This document shows, piece by piece, positions 33,901-44,245 of a stretch of 64,000 bases of DNA (position 1 is the stretch's first letter; every line of letters starts with the position of its first letter). Both the position numbers and the translations under genes were made by a program. The notes under the pieces are model-generated. The model saw nothing but the letters and a program-made list of their open reading frames with translations. It did not search any database and had not been told where the DNA came from. This DNA is from Dichetophora obliterata (Eukaryota; Arthropoda; Insecta; Diptera; Sciomyzidae), in the NCBI GenBank assembly GCA_963920525.1, contig OY986438.1, positions 51,053,253 to 51,117,252 of the forward strand, in the 5' to 3' direction.

Positions 33901-34880
33901 AAAACGGATGGGACAGGAAGCAGCCATCCGCCTAAGAGCAACTTCATAGTGGGCTAATACTCGTGCAGGTCACTCTTTCACATAGTTATCCCAACCAGAG
34001 TAGAATGGTACGGGTTACTGCCGCTAAACAAAGTATATATGTATGTATTGATTTATTTGTTATACCAGTTCAACAAGGTATGAACCTTTTAGTTTGAGCA
34101 CTAGCAAGTTGGTGCACATATTTTTACTGATGGCTCAAAACTTGACTGCAAATTCGGGTGAGGCGTCTTTTCTATGGATCTGGACAACAAAACTGCATTT
34201 ATACTGCCAGATTATTGCAGCATCTTCCAGGCTGGAATAATGGCCATTTATAGAGCTGTAGATTTATATTAACTAGAGATATCTATATTTTTACGGACAG
34301 CCAAGCAGCGATTAAGTCCCTTGGAGGTGTGTTCCTAACATAACCAATAGCCCATAAATGTCTCTCTTCCACAGAAATGGCTAATTTCAAGTAGAAGCAT
34401 AGCAACACCTCTAACACTGCTAGACAGATGTGGTCTTGTTTTACTGAAAAACGAACGACGAAGCTCACTCAAATCGCGAGGAAAGGTCTCTCCATTCTGA
34501 TAGGCGTTATAACAGGGCACTGTCTTAGAGCTAGGCACGCCTTAAGGATCGGAGTTTATGCGAATGACTTCTGCAGGAGTTGCAGGGATGAGGAAGAATA
34601 GAAGAAGGTATCGCATCTCGTTTGTTCATGCCCCACTCTATCCCTCAGAAGATAGAAGCATCAAGTTAGCTTCTTTTTTGATGATCTCAGGTATCTTGAG
34701 GTAAACGTTGGGCGTGTACTGCTTTTTATTATTAGTACAGGTTGGTTCCACGGCAGTGCTTAGGAAAGCAGGAGGGGAGGAGGAATAGATCCCCTGTGGT
34801 ACAAAATGCTCCATATATCTGGTCTATGTGGGCCAGTCTTTGACCGGCCGCCACCTTAATCTGACCTAACCTTACCTATT
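30950..34880 (+). pseudogene. Decayed LOA-like non-LTR retrotransposon
   Basis: Plus-strand pieces in element order: endonuclease (CINSFLLSNFSDPDLVVVSLE at about 31590-31660; GLVIGADANAHYTVWG near 31790; EPTFVTCSRRDVLDVTLVS near 31910), linker (about 32040-32105 and 32880-33000), reverse transcriptase (SAGSDGIAP near 33190), then an RNase-H-like stretch (TDGSKLD near 34125; FQAGIMAIYRA near 34230) and a 3' end rich in TGACCTAACCTTACC. An RNase H domain after the RT is known from LOA/I-like elements. Many stops and frameshifts. A TAA-flanked MITE interrupts it at 32112-32873. Confidence 0.65.
32112..32873. mobile_element. 762-bp PIF/Harbinger-type MITE
   Basis: Ends GGCCGCGTTCATAGT and its exact complement, each flanked by TAA. 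Inner terminal sequence is also partly paired (GGACGCTTTGGCTGAAGC / GCTAAGCTAAAAGCGTTTA). A 3-base TWA target duplication is the hallmark of PIF/Harbinger. The interior repeats AAAGCTT/AGCATAAA motifs. Non-coding. Confidence 0.75.
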
Positions 34881-35374
34881 ACAGGAATCATAAGCTGAAA
34901 ACAAGTTTGCGTCTCATTTCCACCGGTGTAAATTCCAGTGAAACTCTGAGGTTACGTAAGATAAAATAAATTTTCCTAACAACGCTGTTAATGTTTTCAG
35001 TACAGGCCAATGTACAATCAATATGAAAACCAATTTTCTTTTTAATCTAAAAAACATTTGTATTTAAGGCAATGTGCTCAGTTGTTTGCTTTATGTAAGA
35101 AAAGTCAAGAAATACTAATATTTTTAACAAAATTTTCGTCAATAATCTTGACACTGATCATTACGGTGCTTCCACAACGTAGATTGTGTAATTACTCCAG
35201 TGCTTCTCAAACTTTTTCAGATTCGAGTGACTTTTGAGCAGTTGGTTGGAGTGACTCTCAAACTGATGGCATTTTCACTTTGTCATGGTCTAATTGACGC
35301 ACTTACGATTCTGAATTGTATAGGGTTCTTATTGTAGTGACTTTTGGTGTTTTCCTTTCACTTTGTGCAGGGTG

Positions 35375-35665
35375 AGTACAATATGACGCCTAAAGACGAC
35401 CCAGGCAATTTCCCAGGCGCGGCTATTCTTGCTTCAGGAAAACCTTTGAGTGGTATTAGTTTTGGTGTAAAAGGGCCTAACTTAGTGTTAGTAGATGGTT
35501 AATGTGCACCCGGGTTTCGTACAGTCCCAAAATAAGGAGGTGTTAGTGGTGTTGGTGTTAGTGCTGGTAGTTTGCCAGCAAAAGGTACCCCTAAAAAGCA
35601 TCTAAGTAGTGATGAGGAGCCTATGGAGATAGAACGTCGGAGTTTAAAGGCATTTTATTTTTATA
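35375..35665 (+). pseudogene. Possible LINE ORF1 (gag) N-terminal fragment
   Basis: MTPKDDPGNFPGAAILASGK is followed, after stops and a frame change, by GSLPAKGTPKKHLSSDEEPM, a charged low-complexity stretch like the start of a LINE gag protein. It lies ~500 bases beyond the LOA-like element. Neither zinc knuckles nor RNA-binding domains are visible. Confidence 0.3.
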
Positions 35666-38210
35666 TAAACAATATTAAATTTAAATGTAATAATATAGTG
35701 TGGTATAATTATAAATTAAAAGCACTATCTTAATATAAAATACTTTAAAATAAATAATCAAACGGGAAGAGGGTGAAAATACAAAATTTTTTTCCGATTA
35801 GCATGAAAATTCGTCCGCGAAAAAGGCAGGACAATGTCCGCTCATGAATACAAGTGTTTTATATATAAGTTTTTACTTCGGTCGGCAGTCCCCTCAATGC
35901 TATATATATTTTTAATGCATACATTTTTTCAACAACTAAGCAATAACGATTATAGTTTTTGATAAAAATGGCAGTCCATTCTTGATATAATAGCAGTTTT
36001 AAGTTTTTGCCTTATATACCAAGTTTTTCACTTCAGTCGCGAATTTGTTTTTACTTTTAGAATGTTACCCATTATTTCTTGATGAGAACTTTCAGATATA
36101 CTAAAAAGTTTACCATTTAAATCGGTTTTTGAGTCAAAATTAAAAAAAAACCAATTTCCTGGTGAATAAAAGGATAGAGGTTTAGTCTTTGTTTTGATAA
36201 TCAGTAAAATTAAATAATTTAGTGACTGAAGTTCAGTTAAATGCTATTTAAAAGTAATGGCATTTTGTTGCAGAGTTATCTTAAAAGTAGAAAGTTAAAT
36301 TGATTAAAAATAAAAATCCATGTACCTAGAAACCAGAGTCATAATAAGCCAACTCTTCCGACATAACTTTTTTCCCTCCTTGCTTTCACAAAATCATACA
36401 GATGTTGAAATGGTATAAAACTTCAATTGATCTTCTTGGCCTGGATTAATTTTTGATATGAATTCTGTACAGTAGAATTTATGGTTTTTGTTTTTAAAAA
36501 AAACCTGTACTTTTGGAGTTAAATGGTTAAAAAATTTGCACTTCCGTTTTATATAATTAATATATAATAGTATAGACATAGATAATATAATTAAAACATG
36601 TCATCATTCATTTTTCATTACTATTTCTTGTTGCATATAAGATATCAATAAATTAATGATTATTTAATTATTTTTAATGTTTTAATAAGCAAACCCAGAT
36701 TTCAATGAACAGACTGTGCATTGAATTTCCAATTTAGCGAAATAAATATTTACAAAAAGTTTTTTATTATCTTTAATGCTATTAAGATTTTTTAAAACTT
36801 CTCCACGAGATTACTTCTGTATTTTTTTATGATAAATGCTTATGACCGGCTGCACCAATCACTTTTAAGTTAAAAAGCGAATCTTAATTTTTTACATGAA
36901 ATTTAAAAAAAAATCATAATTAAATTTAAAAGTAATAGTAAATCATAAAATATTAAAATATTTATTTAATAATTTTAAATTTTGGGACTAGTTCCGGTAT
37001 TAAAATTTCCAATTCTGAAAATCCTTGCACTACGCATCATAACATCCTGGCGGAATCATCAAAAATTGCCAACTTAACAACTGATGTCCTGTTGCTGAGA
37101 ATTGCAGCAGCTGCTTCCAAAACAGCTACTACCATTTGATCACATTTACCAGAGTCTCGTGTGTCCTTTTGTATTTCAAGGAATCACTCAATGGGGCGGC
37201 AAACGTTTTATGGGCCAACACAACCTTATGCCAAACGGAAAACTCTATTGACAGCAGCAACATACAGCACAGCATGTTAAAAAGCAAAAAAAAAACAACT
37301 CATCCAATATAACAGCCAGCGTGCATGAAAACTTTATATTGTGTTGATTCCAATCCTGGTGGGTCAATTTATTGATTACTCTGCGTGAGTTCAAAAGCGG
37401 CTGTTGGAGCGCGGGAAGCGTGTTGAGCGCTAACGGAAACCATGATGAAAAGTGTTTTGAAATCGTTTGAAGAAAATAGCGTTGGCGGTTCGTTTTTGTT
37501 GTTTCTATTTCCGTTTGTTTGAGTGTGGGCGATTAAGTTTCAATTGATTGTTGAATGAATGATTTTCTATTTCTTTTAGTTGTCTATGTCCGAGCACGCA
37601 GCAGCGAATACTTCTAGTTGTCTGACTGTCTGTCGATTTACAGCTACTGCATCTGGATTCAATCCTTGCATGTTTTATTATTTATTTTCGCCTTTGCTTT
37701 TTCTAAGAGGTGTTCAAAGGAGCATTTGTTTCGTTTTTTGGTCTTGTTTTCTATTCCTTTCTGTGTTTTTCTGTCTAATTTATTCTTTCTTCATCCACGC
37801 CTTTTGTTCGTTCAAATTGAACACTTGCGTGGCCAAGGATAAAGGAATAAATTAGCATCGATTTAGGTCAATGATTTTTACTGATTATTTGCAATAACTC
37901 TTTATCGACAGATGGGTTGGTGTCCATGTGGCTGATACCGGAAAAGTTGTTGATGGTGTTTCCGGTTGCCTTGCCGTTTGTTGCATATGTTTTACTCGTC
38001 ACCAATTATGGCTAACAAACAACTCAAGCCTAGGCATGAATATTAATGAAATTGAAAAAAAAAAAAAACAGTTCGACGTATGACCTCGCATACGTAGATC
38101 AGAGAAATCATTAACTTTATTATAAGAAGATTAATTATTAATAGCAGCTAACATCTGCTACATTATCTTTATTAAGAAATATTGGCATTGCATATTCATG
38201 ACTTCATCTA
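35666..38210. other. No recognised gene; AT-rich, then a GC-richer block
   Basis: 35666-37000 is AT-rich with no ORF of note. 37020-38030 is less repetitive and richer in GC (CAGCAG, GTTGCTG and CCGGAAA motifs) and may be host intronic or intergenic sequence. ORFs at 37580-37855 are Phe/Cys-rich without domain signal. Confidence 0.35.
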
Positions 38211-38213
38211 CGT

Positions 38214-38979
38214 AATGGGTTATTTTTTGCTATTTGTTTTTCAGTGTACAATTTTTGACACCTCACGCGTGAATCGTAACATGTGGCAAAGCCAAAAACG
38301 ATCAGTAAGGTGTGCCATTTTACTATGAATAGACTAAAAAACGAACAGCGCTTGCAAATCATATATATTGCTGGCAAATCATTGAATTTTATTATCAAAA
38401 TTCGTGCTCTGTGAGAAATTATGAAGATCCACTTTTTTATGGAAAAATTGTCTTCAGTGACGAAGCTCATTTCTGGCTCAATGGTTACGTCAACAAACAG
38501 AATTACCAAATTTGGTTCGAAGAGCAGCCAATGCACACTGAAAAAAAGCACTGTTTGGTGCGGTTTGTGGCTGGCGGCATCAGTGGACGGTACTTTTTTA
38601 AAAATAATGAAAATCGGAACGTTACAGTCAATGGAGCAAGGTACCGAGCGATGATTACCGACTTTTTTTGCCCAAAATGGAAGAATTGGACTTGGTGGAC
38701 AGGTGGTTTTAACAAGACTACGTGGGGCAACGTGAAGTCCGTCGTGTTCAGGGACAAGTCAGCCACTTGCAGCCCTTGAAGACAACATTACAGCGGGCAT
38801 TGCTAAGATACCGGCCGAAATCCTGAAAAAAGTATGAAGGCAACATTTATATGAAATAATCTTAAAAAATAAATGGCAGGTATTTATATATCGTTTCAAA
38901 TAAATATTCCATTCACTATTGCAAATTTTCTGTTTTTTTTCAATTTTTAAAAACCAAACTCTTAAAAAATCACCCTTTC
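38214..38979 (+). mobile_element. Second mariner-superfamily element, deleted
   Basis: Right end AAAAAATCACCCTTT (38964-38978), left end a decayed complement (GGGTTATTTTTT at 38218). These GGGTGATTTTTT ends are common in Tc1/mariner-like elements. It encloses a broken transposase distinct from the DD41D copy at 29.6 kb. Confidence 0.6.
38325..38837 (+). pseudogene. Tc1/mariner-superfamily transposase, internally deleted
   Basis: MNRLKNEQRLQIIYIAGKS (38325) is the start of a helix-turn-helix domain, ending after 29 codons. A long ORF (38411-38779) then gives FSDEAHFWLNGYVNKQN (first catalytic Asp), GGISGRYFFKNN and TVNGARYRAMI, and degrades after residue ~90. Its last part, in another frame, reads AALEDNITAGIAKIPAEILKK. 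The segment with the second and third catalytic Asp is missing. Inactive. Confidence 0.7.
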
Positions 38980-39074
38980 AAATACTCGTATCTGTCCCTT
39001 TTTTAAGGAAAACTTTTAAAGTACCTTTTTTATCCCTTTAAATTGGTTGATGTTTGATTGAATACATTTTATGC

Positions 39075-39223
39075 TTGCCAGCAACAACAGCATCGGTAGA
39101 GCGACTTTTTCTGCAATGAACAGATATTGGACTAATGAGAAAACTCGTTTGCAAATCGATACGTTAAAATCAATTTTTACAGTAAAATGTAATTTTAAGT
39201 CATTGAGAACTAAAATTTTTTAA
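39075..39223 (+). pseudogene. Orphan hAT dimerisation-domain fragment
   Basis: Without an ATG, the plus strand reads LPATTASVERLFSAMNRYW followed by TNEKTRLQIDTLKSIF. The pattern P-[AT]-[ST]-x-x-x-E-R-x-F-S is the core of the hAT C-terminal dimerisation domain, normally the last ~80 residues of the transposase. Nothing upstream in the same frame is recognisable. The repeated phrase ATCCCTT...TGTCCC flanks it (38995-39040, 39420-39450). Confidence 0.6.
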
Positions 39224-39622
39224 AAACAATCCTAAAATTGTTTCGATCAATCGTTGCAAAACATAACTATCTGAAGAAGAAGATCAAAACCATCTGAGAT
39301 GATTCGCATGTAAACACCGATGATGAAGATTGATGTTTTTATATTAATATACATTTTTTTCACTTTTAAATCATCAATCAATAAATTAATTTCTTTAAAT
39401 TTATAAAAAGCATTAAAATGTATCCCTTATTTGTCCCTCTTTTAAAATTGTGATATCCTTTAAAAATGAAAAAATTAAATGTATTTTCTCTTCTTTTTTT
39501 TTGTCAAAAAATAGATAGCTACGAGCATTATCGATGTATATATATTAAGGTGCCTCGACATCCATAAGAAAAGGTGCCGATGTCACAGACAAAAAATTTA
39601 CCTTGATATATTTTATGACTAA

Positions 39623-39800
39623 TCTATACTATTATATAAAAGGAGACTCACGAATTTGATCCAGAATAAGCTCGGTAACCGCTGAACCGATTTTAATAAT
39701 TCTTTTTTTATTCGATTCTTATGATAATATAGATTGTTATAGCTTACCAAGGTTTTCGAACAATATATTCTTTAATTTTTGCAAAATCACGCATTTTATT
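39623..39800 (+). mobile_element. Helitron-like 5' end fragment
   Basis: TCTATACTATTATATAAAAG followed by 'CTCGGTAACCGCTGAACCGATTTTAATAATTC' is the opening phrase of many non-autonomous insect Helitron-like elements. It is preceded by A, as expected for insertion between A and T. No matching 3' end (CTAG after a hairpin) is seen before the inverted repeat at 39.9 kb. Confidence 0.4.
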
Positions 39801-40096
39801 TGATGCCTACATTCAACTAGCAGCGCAATATAACAGCAAACAAAGCTTTTCTCTCTTTGTCGAAAGAGCTTCTCTCAATATAACACGACAGCCATGTTGT
39901 GTAGTTAAGCTGTGTGAACATTAACAGAACGTTAACATAAATCCAACGATCCGATTATTAATACGGTTCGAACAATTGGTTGCCAGCGTGCGCTGCCAGC
40001 AACACAGACTCTGCCGGCAGAAGAAAAAAAATCACCACCAAATGCGAGACAAGCAACAACGAAAAACAAAACAAATACTCCAATTGAATTTTATGA

Positions 40097-40370
40097 TTTA
40101 AGTGTTTAAGTGTTTGTTTAGATTGTAAGTTTATATGAGAAACTCTCTCACTGCGAAGCCAAAATGCCGGGAGCAAGCATTGTTTTATATTTTGCATATA
40201 TGTGACTAATTTTGTCCTTTTCTCTTTTTTCTGTGTAAGCTCGTTGCATTCAGCTTGTTCATGTAATTAGAATAGTACAAATATAGTTCTAAGTTGTCTT
40301 TATGTTAATGTGTTAAAATTGAATTGTGAAAAAATGATTGAAGTCTCAATAAATTTTACTTTACTTTACT
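40097..40370 (+). mobile_element. 274-bp retroposed insertion in one arm
   Basis: Absent from the opposite arm, flanked by a 13-base target duplication TTGAATTTTATGA (40084-40096 and 40371-40383), ending in TTTACTTTACTTTACT after an AATAAA. It has the form of a 5'-truncated LINE or a SINE. It dates later than the arm duplication. Confidence 0.75.
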
Positions 40371-43300
40371 TTGAATTTTATGAATGAAATGGAAACAAAT
40401 TAATAAACACTATTTGTACTGCTACTTATTGGTATGTTTGTGTGTTTATGCAGAATTTGTTTTGTTCTTTGCTTGACGTTGTTGTTATGCTCTATTTTAT
40501 GCTTTTGATCGTGTTTCCGATATTTTCCTTGTTTGGCTGAGCTGAAACAAAAGAAATTGGCCAGTTTGTGCTGTTTCTTAACTAAGCCAAATATGAAAAA
40601 AGTGAATGTCGTATGGCTTAACAAATTATTTCAATGCGCGAAATAACGAATATATATTTTATTTATCTATACTTATGTTATATATTTTATCTTTCAATGT
40701 ATATATTTTAATATTTTATCTATATATGTATATTTTATCCATGTTTTGTAAAATTCTAATTTATCTACAATCTTCTGGCCATGCATTTGTATGAAAAATT
40801 AAATTTTTTCGAAAATTAAAATTATGACTTTTTAAAAACGTAACGTTTACAATAAAAACCAGCATGTATTCATATGAGTTCGATAGGAGTGCGCTAAATT
40901 ACCGCGAGTTGATCTTTTTGTTGTAAATTGAAAAACATATGAAAATTTTTGGACTTTTTATATATTTCTCTATTTTGTGCACATAAAGCCTTATTTTGTG
41001 CATAAAACTGGTATGCACTTCGTTTGTTATTGAATTGTCCCAAAAGATGAGCTATACAACATAAAAATCGGATAAAAGTTATCAGAGTTTTGATATTTTA
41101 ATTTTTGAAATAATTTCATTTTTTTCTTATTTAGTAAAAAAAATCTTAAAAAATTCAAATTTGAAAAAATTGCAATAAACTGCTATTGAAATGTTTTCTG
41201 AAACAGCATTCAATAAAAAAACAAACAAATTATGTGATTACGTTGAATAACTTGGTCGTTATTAAATTTTTTACTATAAGTGTAACATTTTGTAAATTTC
41301 GAGTTAGAGTATTTTTACCAAAAAAATTTCAAAAATGCAAAATTTAAAAAATTCGCGGTTGGCTAAAGCATAGTCTTATGCTATTTCAGGCAAAAAATTA
41401 TAAAAACCAAAATTCAAATAAAAAAGTTACAGCTGTTCAAACTTGATTTTTTTTTTCAAAAATGCTCGAAGTGCCTTTTTTGGCATTTCGAACACAAAAA
41501 AATTCATAAAAAATTGATATAAATATGTTTCTTATTGAAAATGGCTATAGTTAAATCTAAAATAGTTAGAAGAAATTTTAGAGTTCCAGGGCTGCCAACA
41601 TATCAGATTCTGGTTTTAAGGTAAGAAATATTAGAACTACCCCAAAAACCTACCAATTTTATTTTATGTTTGTGTGTCTATTCAGAATTTGTTTTGTTTT
41701 TTGCTTGACGTTGTTGTTATGCTCTATTTTATGCTTTTGATCGTGTTAAAAATTTTTCTTGTTTGGTTACGCAGAAAAAATAAAAATATAAAAATAAAAA
41801 ATATAAAAAAATTAAATACAGAACAGTTTAATTTATAACTATATGTAACACTTTTTTTTTGGACATCGTCTTCATGTTTTTGTGTGTTTAAGACATATTA
41901 ATTTTGGAAAAGACTTTTCAAAATAAAATTTATTGTTTTAATTATTTTTTAAGTAATCATTAAGCTGATCCACGTGTTTAATTTTATATTGGAGAGTTTT
42001 GTTCGGATATTATTACAAATATAGCCCGCTTATGAAAAGCACCGTTCTGATTCTATGCTAGATGTAAAAATAGTTGTACGATAATCGTAAGCAATTGTTA
42101 GTTTCGATCACGATTGCCTTCACCACAAAAAAAAATTTATTTCCTAAGTCAGAACATCTGACCATTTTTAAATACATAGCTTACTTCCCGATGTTGCAAT
42201 TCTTCTAAAACTTTGCAAAGTGATTCACACTCATTACACACAATAAAAGGTTTTTCTAATTCTATATTCATATCAACTTAAAATGAAAAGTTTGCATTTA
42301 CATGAATATTTGTAATAGAAATTTATTATTAAAAAATCCAGGGATCCCGGAAAGACAATCCCGGGATTTAAAGAGGCTTCAATCGTCCGGGATCCCGGAA
42401 TTGACTTTCCTAATACATACATACTTTATATCTATATTTTTCTAATTCATCGTTCAATTTTAAGCAAAAAAGTCCACTACATATTTGTTGTGAACTATTA
42501 AATATATTTAAGTACGTATATATTTAATAAGTACGTATATATTCAAATTGATAATATCTTAAACTGAAAATGTTGTTTAGTAAAACTTAATTCAGTTAAT
42601 CTTATAAATTAAATATTTCATATTGGTTGTTTTGTGCTTATTCATCATTCTTTTGGGTCATTCTTTAACAAACCGAACACCATTCTGACCGCATTTTTGA
42701 TTTGAATGAAATTTTTTTTACGGGCTCTATAAAAGAGACACGTGTTCGAGGATTTTTTTTTTAAATAGAGGGCGTTAAAAGTTTGAGATTTTCGTGACTT
42801 TTGCCTTGGAGACTAATTTTCAAAAATTCATAACTTCGGTTCTGTTTAAGCAAGAGACAACTTTTTTGCATTTTAAGAAAAAAAATAGTTTCAAAAAAAT
42901 GTATAAAAAATTTCATATTGTTACACACAATTTCAATGTTTAAATAAATTGTAACCAATCTTACATACCAATTAGCATGTTTTAAACATAAATATCATAT
43001 TTTTCGTCAAATTTTACGTAGAAAACGATTTTTATCGATGGAAAAATGATTATTACTATTACAAAAAAATAAAATAAACTCGCGCGGTACCTGACGTCTG
43101 TGCGCCAGTTGCAAAGTAAACCTCATATTCTCGCCTCATATCATTGTTGCCTGTATTATAATATAATATAAATTATGTTGTATCTAGGGCTTCCAATTTC
43201 GGTACTCAAAAGCAATTTCGGAATTACTAATTAAGAATCCGGGGATCCTGGAAAAAGTACCGGGATTTGAAAAACAGTTAAAAAGTATTTTATTTAACAA

Positions 43301-43449
43301 AAAAAGAAATCGTGTGCAAGGTATGAAAGTTAGGAAATTTTTTTAATAAAAAATTGTTTCATGGAATTACAAAATAAACAGTTTACTTAATTTTTTTATA
43401 CAAAGTAAATTTATTTTATTTCTTTATATATATAAAAGACGAAAATATA

Positions 43450-43745
43450 TTATTTTTGATATATATCTATTGTATAATTCATAAAATTCATATTTTCTGG
43501 CATAATAATACTAACATAAGAACGGTACATTTTTTGAGATAACTTAATTCTTTGAAAGGCGAACTCTTTGGTAGCAAAATTTCTAGCCGAAGAGAAACAT
43601 CTCTCGAACTCAACACTAGTTGGTGGAATTTTTATCAATCATATCAAATGCTTTTTGAAGCATATTACTGCGAGTGCCACCATTTAAATATATTTTTATT
43701 TCTTTTTTGAACACTTTAGGTAAATTAAAATTTTTTAAAAGTTTT
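43450..43745 (-). pseudogene. hAT transposase C-terminus inside the foldback centre
   Basis: The minus strand from 43745 reads KKEIKIYLNGGTRSNMLQKA, then IKIPPTSVEFERCFSSARNF and ATKEFAFQRIKLS, ending at 43450. PPTSVEFERCFS is the hAT dimerisation-domain core. One stop or frame change lies near 43630. Upstream sequence is cut by the LINE tail at 43746. Confidence 0.65.
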
Positions 43746-44245
43746 AATATTTTATTTATTTATTTATTTATAGTACGATAAGAACTTAGTTCTTTTAATG
43801 TACAAGTTGGAATAATATTTTTAGGAATAGACAAATTAAAGATTTTCTTAAACCTAATTTAAACAAGTATACTTATTATAAAGTTAATCTTAATATTAAG
43901 TAGAAATAGAGAAATCAAGAAAGAGTATAAAATTGAAGTAATTAAGAGAGAAGAAAAAAGAAGTAACAATAAGAAAGTATATATTTGAAGAAAACTGGCG
44001 AATTTATTAATCATTAATTAAAAGCGAAATATTGAAATACGGCAAGTCTAAATCTTGTTATTTCCCTTAAAGCTCTTACATGGCTCGGTAAGGAATTCCA
44101 AAGACGAGTGGCATTAATAAAAAATAATGTTGTGGAGTTGAGGTAGTTAAAACTCGGTGGGGGTCAGCATGTAACTTCTTGTTGAGTGACCAAATCTAAT
44201 TTTTTCAAACAAATAAGAAGGCGTAATAGGTACATAAATAAATAT
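43746..44245 (-). pseudogene. LINE C-terminus, 3' UTR and tail inserted in the hAT relic
   Basis: The minus strand at about 44180-44010 encodes NATRLWNSLPSHVRALREI and TRFRLAVFQYFAFN then a stop. 3' UTR and an (AAAT)n tail end at 43746. Same family as 29447-30900. 5'-truncated. Confidence 0.65.

Noticed and set aside
37580..37855. 91-codon Phe/Cys-rich ORF
   Set aside because: Hydrophobic composition reflects T-rich sequence, and another frame is equally open.
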